Numbered from the stretch's first letter, positions 8,341 to 16,786 are shown. The stretch: DNA of 64,000 nucleotides from Paraburkholderia nodosa DSM 21604 (GCF_000519185.1 NZ_JAFA01000033.1:33879-97878); one strand, 5' to 3'. Translations and numbers: made by a program. The notes: a model not told the origin generated them from the letters alone.

Positions 8341-8358
8341 TAGCCTGTCGCTAGGCTA
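8341..8358. promoter_or_regulatory. Inverted repeat between norB and Crp/Fnr gene
   Basis: TAGCCT-GTCGCT-AGGCTA is a perfect 6-bp inverted repeat with a 6-bp spacer in the 269-bp divergent region. The size suits a dimeric regulator such as the Crp/Fnr-type protein encoded next to it, but it is not a match to the FNR/DNR consensus TTGAT-N4-ATCAA. Role inferred only. Confidence 0.35.
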
Positions 8359-8468
8359 AGCTGCCCACAGGAGAACTACGTTTGCGCTTGCACAAAGCCC
8401 TACCTGGCTAAGGGGTGTCGATAAAGGACGCCGAATACGGGGCGGCGCGCTTTTGGTGACGAAACGAA

Positions 8469-9176
8469 ATGAATGCTCAATCGCTGGTCAGGTCTGACGT
8501 GCTCGCTTCCATGGAGCTTTTTCAAGGGCTCTCGCCCGTCGCATTGGCGGATACGCTGATCTGCGCGCGCACACACGAATTGCGTGCGGAGGCCCGCATC
8601 TTCTATCAGGGCGATGGGGCAGGAAGAGCCTACGCGTTGATCGAAGGGGGCGTTCGCATCTCCCAGTCGGGAAGCGACGGCGAGCAGGTGGTGATCCGTT
8701 TCGTCGCGCCGGGTGAAATGTTCGGCACCGTTGCGCTGTTCACCGACCGCCGCTATCCGGCGGAAGCAGTCACGCTCACCCAGTCGGTGGCCCTGAGCTG
8801 GAGCGAGGCCGACATGTTCGAACTGATGACGCGTTACCCGCACATCGCAGTCAACCTGGTCGGCATACTTGGCAGGCGCTTGCAGGAAGTGCAGGAGCGC
8901 TTTCGCGAGATCGCCACCCAAAGCGTCGAGCGCCGCATCGCACATGCCTTGCTGCGGCTTGCCGAGAAGGCGGGCGAGAACACGGGGCAGGGAACGGAGA
9001 TCGATTTCCCGTTGACCCGCAAGCACGTCGCCGAAATGTCGGGGACGACGCTATATACGGTGAGCCGCATTCTCACACGCTGGGAAAAGTCCGGCTGGAT
9101 CGTCACGAGCAATCAGCGAGTGACGCTCTGCGACTTCACGCGCATCATCCGGATCGCCGAAGACGGCGTGGATTGA
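8469..9176 (+). CDS. Crp/Fnr family transcriptional regulator (Dnr/NnrR-like role inferred)
   Basis: 235 residues: a cyclic-nucleotide-binding-like beta barrel at residues 15-125, a long dimerisation helix at about 130-165, and a winged helix-turn-helix at about 175-225 (RKHVAEMSGTTLYTVSRILT). It lacks the N-terminal cysteine set of oxygen-sensing FNR, so direct Fe-S oxygen sensing is unlikely. Placement between norB (divergent) and nirK (downstream, same strand) suggests control of denitrification genes in response to NO or nitrite, as with Dnr and NnrR; this is by context, not by a diagnostic residue. The recognition helix is not the classical E-SR of FNR, so its site may differ from TTGAT-N4-ATCAA. 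Confidence 0.85.
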   Translation: MNAQSLVRSDVLASMELFQGLSPVALADTLICARTHELRAEARIFYQGDGAGRAYALIEGGVRISQSGSDGEQVVIRFVAPGEMFGTVALFTDRRYPAEAVTLTQSVALSWSEADMFELMTRYPHIAVNLVGILGRRLQEVQERFREIATQSVERRIAHALLRLAEKAGENTGQGTEIDFPLTRKHVAEMSGTTLYTVSRILTRWEKSGWIVTSNQRVTLCDFTRIIRIAEDGVD

Positions 9177-9707
9177 GGCCGTCGCGGCGCCCCCCTGCCG
9201 CACATCACGAAGCGAATCCATTCTTGCGTCCGGATCGAGGCATCGGCCGGACGACGATTTGCGCACGCTCCCCTGGCGCGCGTAGTGGCTAATTCCTTGC
9301 TCCATGCCCACGCAAAACCTGGAGCATTAATTTCCGAACTTCAACGGCGCGAAATTACGCGTAGTGCGATTGTTTGAATCGCATGCGACATTGTGTCGAT
9401 AAGAGAAATTGAATAATTAATTCAAGTTAAGGGGCGCGGCGGATTTAAGCGTTAGCCTGTTTCACGTTTATGATCGTTATATATGGTCGTGCAGAACGCG
9501 TTATTATTTCAAGTAATTTATCTCTAATTTATGAGTGTGTCAATGAGACGCGCAGAACATTTTTTAACTGATGCATCGCAAATGAGAGAGCGAAAACTGG
9601 AATGGGAGGTGATGCTTTTTAATTGGCGAATATTAAGTTTTATCCGCCCGGCGCATTGCGCATGGCCCTCGGTAGCCGGGCGGCGGGAACCTGTAAGGAG
9701 AACAATC
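9177..9707. other. Long AT-richer leader of nirK
   Basis: 531 bp without a convincing gene. The stretch from about 9340 to 9650 is clearly richer in A+T than its surroundings. It holds the perfect inverted repeat TTGAATAATTAATTCAA at 9409-9425 (6-bp arms, 5-bp centre) and CGACA-TTG-TGTCG at 9386-9398. An open frame from 9531 runs into nirK, but its N-terminal part has no signal peptide and the AAGGAG site at 9695-9700 marks the nirK start. Confidence 0.6.
9409..9425. promoter_or_regulatory. 17-bp palindrome upstream of nirK, candidate operator
   Basis: TTGAATAATTAATTCAA is a perfect inverted repeat centred about 290 bp before nirK. Its outer TTGA/TCAA ends resemble Crp/Fnr-type half-sites but the spacing is longer than in FNR boxes. 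It could be the site of the neighbouring Crp/Fnr-type regulator. Confidence 0.35.
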
Positions 9708-10760
9708 ATGACAGGAAGGTTATGTACTGCACTTGCCGCTATCGGCCTACTGGCGAGTCTTGCTTATCCGGTCGCGGCGCTGTCCGCGACCGTCCAGCCC
9801 GGCGACACGCCGGGTGATTTTGGGCCGCCGCAAGGGCAGCCGATTCACGCTGTGCTGACCAGTCCACCGAACGTGCCGCCGCCGATCGAGCGAAACTACC
9901 CCGCGCTGGTCATCGTCGATCTCGAAGTCAAGGAAGTGAAGCGGGAGATCGCGGACGGCGTCAGCTATGAATTCTGGACCTTTGGCGGCACGGTACCGGG
10001 CAGTTTCATCCGCGTGCGTCAGGGCGACACGGTGCAACTCCGTTTGAAGAATCCCTCGGATTCGCACATGCCGCACAACATCGACCTGCACGCGGTGACC
10101 GGGCCGGGTGGGGGCGCCGCGGTGACGCTGGCGTCGCCGGGCCACGACGCCACCTTCACGTTCAAGGCGCTGAATGCGGGTCTCTTTGTTTATCACTGCG
10201 CGGCGGCCCCGGTAGGCATGCACATCGCCAATGGGATGTATGGCTTGATTCAGGTCGATCCACCCGAAGGCTTGCCGAAAGTCGATCGCGAATACTACGT
10301 GATGCAGGGTGACTTCTACACGAATGGCAAATATCACGATCAAGGCATGCAGACCTTCGATATGGAGAAGGCGATCGACGAACAGCCGACTTACGTATTG
10401 TTCAACGGAAGGGAAGGCGCACTCACTGGTGATAACGCGCTAAAAGCGAAAGTGGGAGAAACGGTCCGGCTGTTCGTGGGTAATGGCGGTCCGAATCTGG
10501 TATCGAGTTTTCACGTAATCGGCGAGATTTTCGATCGGGTTTGGGACGGCTCGGATAAACACTACGAAGAAAGCGTCCAGACAACGCTGATTCCGGCTGG
10601 CGGCGCGAAGGTCGTCCAGTTCCGCACGGAGGTGCCCGGCACGTTCCTGCTCGTCGACCATTCGATTTTCCGCACCTTCAATAAAGGTGCGCTGGGCATG
10701 CTCAAGGTCGAGGGTCCCGCCGCGCCGGCGATCTATTCATCTTCTGCAGTCGCGCGATAG
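9708..10760 (+). CDS. nirK: NirK, copper-containing nitrite reductase
   Basis: 350-residue periplasmic enzyme reducing nitrite to NO. Residues 1-26 form a signal peptide ending near VAALSA. Two cupredoxin domains follow. Copper ligands are visible: HMPHNIDLH at about 118-126 (type 1 and type 2 His), VYHCAAAPVGMHIANGMYG at about 161-179 (type 2 His, type 1 Cys, His and Met), and SSFHVIGE near 267 (type 2 His). An aspartate in the SHMPHNID block fits the catalytic role. ATG 9708 has AAGGAG at 9695-9700. It supplies NO for norB nearby. Confidence 0.96.
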   Translation: MTGRLCTALAAIGLLASLAYPVAALSATVQPGDTPGDFGPPQGQPIHAVLTSPPNVPPPIERNYPALVIVDLEVKEVKREIADGVSYEFWTFGGTVPGSFIRVRQGDTVQLRLKNPSDSHMPHNIDLHAVTGPGGGAAVTLASPGHDATFTFKALNAGLFVYHCAAAPVGMHIANGMYGLIQVDPPEGLPKVDREYYVMQGDFYTNGKYHDQGMQTFDMEKAIDEQPTYVLFNGREGALTGDNALKAKVGETVRLFVGNGGPNLVSSFHVIGEIFDRVWDGSDKHYEESVQTTLIPAGGAKVVQFRTEVPGTFLLVDHSIFRTFNKGALGMLKVEGPAAPAIYSSSAVAR

Positions 10761-10766
10761 TGGGGT

Positions 10767-10784
10767 GTCGGCTCCGAAGCCGAC
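10767..10784. terminator. Stem-loop between convergent nirK and TAXI gene
   Basis: GTCGGCT-CCGA-AGCCGAC forms a perfect 7-bp stem with a 4-nt loop, 6 bp after the nirK stop and before the convergent gene's stop. There is no T tract, so it is only a possible bidirectional terminator. Confidence 0.45.
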
Positions 10785-10796
10785 GCTGCCGCGCCG

Positions 10797-12140
10797 CTAT
10801 TCCGTCGTTCGCTGTGCAACGTGGGCGATCCGTTCCCGCACGATACCGATCGCCTGCTTGAGCGCGTAGACATCCTGAAAATAGCGGTACGGAATGCGTA
10901 TCCGGCTCGCGTTCGCGTCGATGTTTTCGATTTCTTCGCTCCATTGCGCGATCTGCGTGCGGGTCGGCTCGCTGTTGCTCCACACTTCGTCTTCGAGTGC
11001 CTTGATTTCGCGGTACCAAACCACGAGGCGCTTTTTCATCCGCGCTTCGAGCAGGCGCGGCAATGCCTGAAGCAAGCCAATCAGGAGCGCCGCAAACGGC
11101 ACGAGGATCAACAGCCGTCGTTCGATCACGCTCGCGAGCCAGAACGGCAGATAGCGGTACAGGAACGGCTGGCCGGACTTGAAATAGCGGACGCTTTCGT
11201 CGGAGATCGGGAATTCTTCCGTCTTCAGGTTAGGGAACGTGCCGAGCGGCGTGAAGTAATCTTCGCCACCGTGAACAGCGTGAGCCGCGTCGAGCAGCAG
11301 ATAGACGAGCGCCGGATGCAGTGTGTCTTTCGATACCAGCAGCGCCGTTGCCGCGAGCAGCGTGACGTCCGTGCGCGGCAGATCGTCGGCGACACTCGTC
11401 GACGCGCGCGGCAAGACGATCTTTGAAAGCGACGGGAACTTCTGAACCAGCGCGTCTGCCTGCGCGAAACTCATCAGTTTGAGATTGCTGTTCAGCAGGG
11501 TCTTCTGCATCTCGGCGTCGGGCCGGCCGATGAAGAAAGCCGCGTCGATCTGGCCGCTTTCGAGCCCTTGATAAGCTGCCGGTGCATCCATTTGCAGCAG
11601 GGTGGAGTTCTGGCTCGTGATGCCGCTGTAGCCGAGCAATACCTGTGCAACGTTGAGCAGGCCGCTGCCGGGCACGCCCGTCGAAATTCTCTTGCCACGA
11701 AGTTGTGACAGCCGGTCGACGGTCGCGTCGCCGCGATAGAACACCCAGATCGGTTCGTACGACACGGCAGCGATCGTCTGCAGGCCGTCGGTTTCCTTCG
11801 GGCTGGTGGTACCCGACTGGATGAAACCGACTTCGTAGGCGCTGTTCGGGTCTCTCAACCGCTCATAATTCTCCACCGCGCCGGAAGAACTGCGGATATC
11901 GAGCTTGATGCCCGCACGCTTCAGGATGGGCGCATAGCGATCCGCAAAGCCGCGATAGATGCCGTTGTCCGCGCCGCTGGTCATGACGATGGTGCGCTGG
12001 AACGCGGGTGCGACCACGATCGCCACCACCCAGCCAAACGCAGCCAACAGAATGATTACGCCGACGATCAGGAAGCGCTGCCTCCCCCTGGTCATGGGTG
12101 TTTTCTGGCTGCGATGCAGTGCCGGATTGTGTCGGGGCAT
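10797..12140 (-). CDS. TAXI-family (TRAP-associated) solute-binding protein, membrane-anchored
   Basis: 447 residues. A membrane helix at about 22-45 anchors the protein, followed by a TAXI-type periplasmic binding domain (MTSGADNGIYRGFADRYAPI near 53-72 is the typical first strand region; ISTGVPGSGLLNVA near 150). A second hydrophobic helix near 345-365 (LLILVPFAALLIGLL) and a charged C-terminal tail of about 80 residues follow, unlike soluble TRAP binding proteins. No TRAP membrane subunits are adjacent, so the partner is unknown, and it may have a signalling rather than uptake role. Start ATG 12140 has only a distant GGAG; ATG 12095 is an alternative. Confidence 0.82.
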   Translation of the reverse strand: MPRHNPALHRSQKTPMTRGRQRFLIVGVIILLAAFGWVVAIVVAPAFQRTIVMTSGADNGIYRGFADRYAPILKRAGIKLDIRSSSGAVENYERLRDPNSAYEVGFIQSGTTSPKETDGLQTIAAVSYEPIWVFYRGDATVDRLSQLRGKRISTGVPGSGLLNVAQVLLGYSGITSQNSTLLQMDAPAAYQGLESGQIDAAFFIGRPDAEMQKTLLNSNLKLMSFAQADALVQKFPSLSKIVLPRASTSVADDLPRTDVTLLAATALLVSKDTLHPALVYLLLDAAHAVHGGEDYFTPLGTFPNLKTEEFPISDESVRYFKSGQPFLYRYLPFWLASVIERRLLILVPFAALLIGLLQALPRLLEARMKKRLVVWYREIKALEDEVWSNSEPTRTQIAQWSEEIENIDANASRIRIPYRYFQDVYALKQAIGIVRERIAHVAQRTTE

Positions 12141-12581
12141 CGTTATCCACGTCTCCAGGATTTACCGCAGCAAGGGTCGCGGTGCATTGTGATCCGTTGT
12201 GATCGTTATGCTGACCAGACTGCCGTCGCCGCTCGTAGTGAGTATGCCACGGCGAGGGAATCCACCGTCGCATCGAGGACGCATCGTTCGATTGGCAGGC
12301 TTGCCGGCGTACCTTTCCTGTCTAGTGGTGGGTAATCGCAGATCAAAGATATATGTCGTAGTGCAGACTAATATTCGGTTCAACCATAAGACAAGAACGG
12401 CCACGCGAACAGCCGATGCGTCCGCGCAACGTCTTCCAGATTCAGATATATAAAAAAACATATGGAAGATATGAATTCGTCATTTTACTTGACATACCTC
12501 CATGGCGTTTAATTGGCTCCGTCACATCGACCCATAGAGCCAGGGCGCTACGCCAAAGGCTGAAAAAGACAGGAGACAACG
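12141..12581. other. Intergenic region upstream of the MFS/porin leader
   Basis: No gene recognised. From 12360 to 12520 the sequence is A+T-rich and holds the inverted repeats TCTTCCA/TGGAAGA (12432-12438 and 12463-12469) and CATAT-GGAAG-ATATG (12459-12473), both possible operator elements, plus a TTGACA at 12489-12494 without a clear -10 partner. Confidence 0.45.
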
Positions 12582-12963
12582 ATGTCAGCAACAACGCTGC
12601 GCAAGCGGCAACTGGCGCTTGCGGACACACCGCGCGCCGGCCGTCCGGCCAGACCGGCGCCGTCCCCGAATCATCGCCCGGACCGTCGGCACGTTGCGGC
12701 GCGCGTTAGCCACGCCGCACACTGCCCAGCGCGATAAACCGGCGCGCGTCCCGAGACCTTTCAGCGCTGCGCGTAGCGCGCAGCCTGGCAAGGCCCCCAA
12801 TTCCCGAGAAACCCCGACGCGGCGCGCCTGCAGCGCGCATCGCGCGGGATGGGCATGCGCGCCAACAGGCGCCGCCTGGCCTCGACGTACCACCCCAGCC
12901 AGCTCGCAACGTAGTGCCTGAAGCGGTACGCATGACGCGCAACCGCAATCTGAGGAGACAACC
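12582..12963 (+). other. Structured leader before the MFS gene, with possible 51-codon leader ORF
   Basis: AGGAGACAAC (12571-12580) precedes an ATG at 12582 that opens a 51-codon frame ending at a TAA around 12737; its Arg/Ala/Pro-rich product matches nothing recognised. The frame runs through a perfect 8-bp stem, CGCAAGCG (12600-12607) with CGCTTGCG (12616-12623). A second stem, CTGCGCG-TAG-CGCGCAG, is at 12767-12783. A near-identical ribosome site (GGAGACAACC) precedes the MFS start at 12964. The stretch could be a regulatory leader or the remains of a lost first gene of the operon. Confidence 0.35.
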
Positions 12964-14322
12964 ATGGCAATCTCACGCACCGTCGACGTGACGGCCTTCA
13001 TCGACCGGCATCGCGTCTCGCGGTTTCAGACGCTGATCGTCACGCTATGCTTCCTGATCGTTGCCATTGATGGCTTCGATACCGCCGCGATCGGCTTCAT
13101 CGCTCCCGTGCTGCACGTGCAGTGGCAACTGCAGCCCGCGCAGCTCGCGCCATTGTTTGGCGCGGGGCTGGCGGGGCTGATGGTCGGTGCGCTCGCGTTC
13201 GGTCCGTTTGGCGACAGGGTGGGGCGCAAGCGGTTATTGCTCGTTTGCGTATGCGCATTCGGGCTGGCGAGTCTGCTTTCGGCGTTCGCGCCGTCGATCG
13301 GCGTGCTGATCGCGCTGCGCTTTCTGACCGGCCTCGGCCTTGGCGGCGCCATGCCGAACGCGATCACGCTCACTTCGGAATTCTGCCCGTCGCCACGCCG
13401 CTCGTTTCTCGTCACGACGATGTTCTGCGGCTTTACGATCGGATCCGCGCTCGGCGGATTCGCAGCCGCCGCGCTCATCGAGCATTACGGCTGGCGTTCG
13501 GTGCTGTTCGTGGGCGGCATCGTGCCGATCGCACTCGTGCCGCTGCTCACGTGGCGGCTGCCGGAATCGGTGCGCTATCTCGCAAGCCGCGGCGAACATC
13601 GCGAGCGCATCGCACGCACGCTCGCGCGCATCGCCCCCGATGCCGACCTCGCAGGCGCGACGTTCACGACGTCTGGCGCGAAAGCGGGCGGGTCGCCGGT
13701 GGGTCACCTGTTCCGTCCCGAACTGCTGCGCGGCACGCTGCTCATGTGGCTGGCCTTCTTCATGAGCCTGCTCGTGATCTACCTGCTGTCGAGCTGGCTG
13801 CCAACGCTGCTGCGCACGACCGGCGCCTCGCTGCGCACGGCGGCGCTCGTCACGGCGATGTTCCAGGTTGGCGGCACGCTCGGCGCGATCGTGCTCGGCT
13901 GGCTCATGGACCGGCTCAACCCCTGCTATGTGCTCGGTGCGAGCTACGCGGCGGCCGGCGTGTTCACGGCTGCCATCGGCTCGCTCACGGCGACGCCCTG
14001 GCTCGCGGCGATTGCTGTCTTCCTCGCCGGTTTTTGCGTATCAGGCTCGCAGGTCGGCGCCAATGCGTTCTCAGCGGCGTTCTATCCGACCGATTGCCGC
14101 GCAACCGGCGTGAGCTGGGCCAACGGCATTGGCCGGCTTGGCTCGGTGGTCGGCTCGGTCGCGGGCGGCGCGATGCTCTCGATGGGGCTGACGTTGCCAT
14201 CGGTCTTCACGATCGTCGGCGTGCCCGCGGTCGTGGCGGGCATCGCGATGGCGGCACTAGGACGCTGGCGGACGCATGCGACCCTGGCGCCGCAAGACGA
14301 ATTGCTGCTGAGCGGGGAATGA
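12964..14322 (+). CDS. MFS transporter, aromatic acid:H+ symporter (AAHS) type
   Basis: 452 residues and about 12 membrane helices. The N-terminal helix carries DGFDTAAIGFIAP, the signature of the AAHS family (PcaK, BenK, MhpT), which imports aromatic acids with protons. The loop 2-3 motif GDRVGRKRLL is intact. GGAGACAACC precedes ATG 12964. The porin 82 bp downstream is probably co-transcribed, giving outer and inner membrane uptake of the same solute. Substrate cannot be read from the sequence; catabolic genes are not directly linked, although the aromatic operon at 16.9 kb is near. Confidence 0.88.
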   Translation: MAISRTVDVTAFIDRHRVSRFQTLIVTLCFLIVAIDGFDTAAIGFIAPVLHVQWQLQPAQLAPLFGAGLAGLMVGALAFGPFGDRVGRKRLLLVCVCAFGLASLLSAFAPSIGVLIALRFLTGLGLGGAMPNAITLTSEFCPSPRRSFLVTTMFCGFTIGSALGGFAAAALIEHYGWRSVLFVGGIVPIALVPLLTWRLPESVRYLASRGEHRERIARTLARIAPDADLAGATFTTSGAKAGGSPVGHLFRPELLRGTLLMWLAFFMSLLVIYLLSSWLPTLLRTTGASLRTAALVTAMFQVGGTLGAIVLGWLMDRLNPCYVLGASYAAAGVFTAAIGSLTATPWLAAIAVFLAGFCVSGSQVGANAFSAAFYPTDCRATGVSWANGIGRLGSVVGSVAGGAMLSMGLTLPSVFTIVGVPAVVAGIAMAALGRWRTHATLAPQDELLLSGE

Positions 14323-14403
14323 ACGCGGCGCACGCGCCGCATGAAGTGACATAAATAAAACGACGAACGCCCGAGCGACGTCGATACGACTGGAGATCGT
14401 TTC

Positions 14404-15552
14404 ATGAAAAAGATCATCGCCGTGACCTGCGCGGCGTCATTCGGCATGGCCGTGAGCAGTGTGGCCCATGCCCGGGGCAGTGTGACGCTTTACGGCATCC
14501 TCGATACCGGCATCGAATATGTGACGCATGCAAATCGCGAGGGCGACAGCCTTGTGCGCATGCCCGGCATCACGGGCGAGATGCCATCGCGCTGGGGCCT
14601 GCGCGGCACCGAACCGCTTGGCGGCGGCTTGTCCACTGTATTCGTGCTCGAAAGCGGCTTTAACGTGCGCGGCGGCGACAGCGGGCAGGGCGGACGCCTT
14701 TTCGGGCGCCAGGCGTGGGTCGGCCTGGACGGGCCATTCGGCGTGCTGAGCTTCGGCCGTCAGTACACGATGACGTTCTGGGCGCTGCAGGATTCGGATC
14801 TGCTCGGGCCAGACATCTACGGCGGCACCGGTACATTCGACAACTACGTGCCCAACGCTCGCAGCGACAACACCGTCGCCTGGAAGGGCAAATGGCACGG
14901 CGTAACGGCGGGTGCGACCTGGTCGTTTGGACGCGACGCCGCCGGCACCGGCAACTCGCCCGGACAGGGCACCTGCGCAGGGCAAATCCCGGGCGACTCG
15001 CGGGCATGCCGTCAATGGTCGGCAATGCTGCGCTACGACGCACCCACGGGCTTCGGCGTCGCGGCTGCGTACGACCAGCAACGCGGCGGCCCCGGCGCAG
15101 CTGCGAACTTCTTCGACGGCGTGACACCACTACCGCTTACGGACTCGGGCGATACCGACTCGCGCATCCAGCTGAACGGATATGCCCAGCTCGGGCCTGT
15201 GAAGGTGGGCGGCGGCTGGCTTGGGCGTCGGGTCGATACGGTCTCGAGCGCGCTGCCAAACGTGCAATCGAACCTCTACTACATGACGGCATCGTGGTAC
15301 GCAACGCCGGCATGGCTGATCGACGGCGGCGTCTATCGCATGATCAACAGCGACCAGAACGCGCGTGGCACGCTCGTGACGCTGCGCAGCACCTACCTGC
15401 TCTCAAAGCGCTCGGCGGTCTATTTGCAGGGCGGCTACCTCGCCAATAGCGCACATGCGGCCTACACGATAAGCCAGGGCGGCGCGGGCGCGTCACCGGG
15501 GGCGGGCATGTCGCAGCTTGGTGTGATGGCCGGTATCCGGCAGATGTTCTGA
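14404..15552 (+). CDS. Gram-negative porin, OmpC-like trimeric type
   Basis: 382 residues. Residues 1-23 are a signal peptide (cleavage near AHA-RG). The mature start RGSVTLYGILDTG and the blocks SRWGLRGTEPLGGG and GRQAWVGL are typical of Burkholderia OpcP/OmpC porins, and the chain ends in Phe (IRQMF) as required for outer-membrane assembly. Long loops contain a pair of cysteines (near 194 and 203), possibly a disulfide. It follows the AAHS transporter by 82 bp on the same strand. Confidence 0.9.
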   Translation: MKKIIAVTCAASFGMAVSSVAHARGSVTLYGILDTGIEYVTHANREGDSLVRMPGITGEMPSRWGLRGTEPLGGGLSTVFVLESGFNVRGGDSGQGGRLFGRQAWVGLDGPFGVLSFGRQYTMTFWALQDSDLLGPDIYGGTGTFDNYVPNARSDNTVAWKGKWHGVTAGATWSFGRDAAGTGNSPGQGTCAGQIPGDSRACRQWSAMLRYDAPTGFGVAAAYDQQRGGPGAAANFFDGVTPLPLTDSGDTDSRIQLNGYAQLGPVKVGGGWLGRRVDTVSSALPNVQSNLYYMTASWYATPAWLIDGGVYRMINSDQNARGTLVTLRSTYLLSKRSAVYLQGGYLANSAHAAYTISQGGAGASPGAGMSQLGVMAGIRQMF

Positions 15553-15573
15553 TGCCTTGATGCGAAGGCCACT

Positions 15574-15735
15574 TCAATGGCCAGACGACGCAGGTAGCGG
15601 CCCCTGCGTCGTCGCCGTGATCGTTGCCAGTGTCACGCCCGGGCGCATGCGCAGCGCAGCGCCGATGCCAACAAGCAGCATGACGATTGAACCCGCGAAC
15701 GGCAGGGTCCAGCTGCCGGTCGTGTCCACCAGCCG
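15574..15735 (-). pseudogene. C-terminal fragment of an MFS transporter
   Basis: The minus strand encodes about 53 residues beginning VDTTGSWTLPFAGSIVMLL and continuing with one membrane helix to a normal stop at 15576-15574, as in the last helix of MFS sugar- or acid-transporter families. No upstream part is present: the frame joins unrelated sequence at about 15735, where a plus-strand beta-propeller remnant begins. This is a deletion junction remnant. Confidence 0.6.
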
Positions 15736-16235
15736 CGCCCGGAGGGCAATGCGCTGTCGAGCGACGAAAAGATCCTGTATGTCGCGAACCGCGGCGACGA
15801 CACGCTTGTTGCAATCGACACAGAAACGATGACGTGCGGCCGCCGCGTGAAGACGCGCAGTGACCCGAACCGGATCTACCGCACGAGCGCCCCGAACGGT
15901 CGCGATCTGCTGTTGCTGACGAACGCCGGCGAGCAGTCGATCTCGGTGTTCGACGGCAGCTCGAGGAAATCGAGCGCATCGCGCTGCCGGCGAATCCCAC
16001 GGCGCTGTCGTTCCATCCGTCGCGTTCCGCTGCGTACGTGTCGTTCCAGGATGACCACGTGCGCGAACTCGATCTGGGTTCGTGGCGCTTCGTCAACGCC
16101 GGGCTGCGCGTCAGCTATCCGGCGCTCGTGCACACGTTCGCTCGGGCTCTCGGAACCCGCGGGTGGAGTGCGGCCGCGCGGCGCGCTGTCTGGCATGACA
16201 ACGCGATCCGCATCTACCGGATCGATTCGCGCTGA
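15733..16235 (+). pseudogene. YVTN-type beta-propeller (YncE-like) gene, truncated and frameshifted
   Basis: Frame 1 from about 15733 reads PEGNALSSDEKILYVANRG and on through DDTLVAIDTETM and GEQSISVFDG, typical YVTN/YncE propeller blades. Near 15957 homology moves to another frame, giving LEEIERIALPANPTALSFHP, then AAYVSFQDDHVRELDLG, to a stop at 16235. So the gene lacks its 5' end (joined to the MFS remnant) and has a one-base frameshift around 15957-15962. Family members are periplasmic beta-propellers, often of unknown role. The remnant is not expected to make a working protein. Confidence 0.65.
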
Positions 16236-16276
16236 AATTTCCCGCGCGGAGCCTGAACGGGCATCCCCTTCGCCAG

Positions 16277-16786
16277 TCAGTTGCCGCTGTCCGTTGAAGC
16301 GTCGATCGCGTTCAACAAATGACGCAGTGCGTGGCCTGCAGCGACACACTCATCCGGATTCATCATCGCCGTCAGCGCATTCAGCCGGGCGACCCGTTCG
16401 TCCAGTGCACGATCGATGCACGCCAGGCCTTCTTCCGTCAGTTCCACCTCGAGCCGCCGGCGGTCATTCGGATCGGGCAGACGGCGCACCAGCCCCTTGT
16501 CTTCCAGCCGGTCCAGCAGCACGGTCATCGTGCCCGTGGTGAGGATGGCGATGCGGCTCAGATCCGACGGGGATGCCGTCCTGGGGTAGCGCCGACGCAG
16601 CGCTGCCAGCACCTGGAACTGGCCCGAAGTGATGCCGTGCGCCTGGGAAAGCTTGCTCAGCTCGCGCTCCAGCACGCCGCCCAGACGGATTACCCGGATC
16701 AGCATGTCGGCGTGTTGCAGGTCGAGGTCCGGGCGAGCCGTTCGCCATTCGGCGAGAAATTGGTCCACATAGTCAAGGGTAGTCAT
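16277..16786 (-). CDS. MarR-family regulator of the aromatic operon
   Basis: 169 residues with a winged helix-turn-helix at about 55-120 (TSGQFQVLAALRR, then SPSDLSRIAILTTGTMTVLL and the wing DPNDRRRLEVELT). MarR proteins of this kind usually repress a divergent catabolic operon and release on binding an aromatic acid or its CoA ester. It is transcribed away from the acyl-CoA ligase gene, with a 140-bp shared promoter region containing a palindrome over the -35 element (16829-16840). Role as repressor of genes 16927-34295 is inferred from layout. Confidence 0.88.
   Translation of the reverse strand: MTTLDYVDQFLAEWRTARPDLDLQHADMLIRVIRLGGVLERELSKLSQAHGITSGQFQVLAALRRRYPRTASPSDLSRIAILTTGTMTVLLDRLEDKGLVRRLPDPNDRRRLEVELTEEGLACIDRALDERVARLNALTAMMNPDECVAAGHALRHLLNAIDASTDSGN

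Noticed and set aside
9284..9302. Sigma54-like site (TGGCTAATTCCTTGCT) between the Crp/Fnr gene and nirK
   Set aside because: The GG and GC elements are one base too close together, and there is no activator-type context.
12619..13001. Overlapping frames on both strands in the MFS leader
   Set aside because: All are Arg/Ala-rich products of GC-rich structured sequence; no family recognised in any frame.
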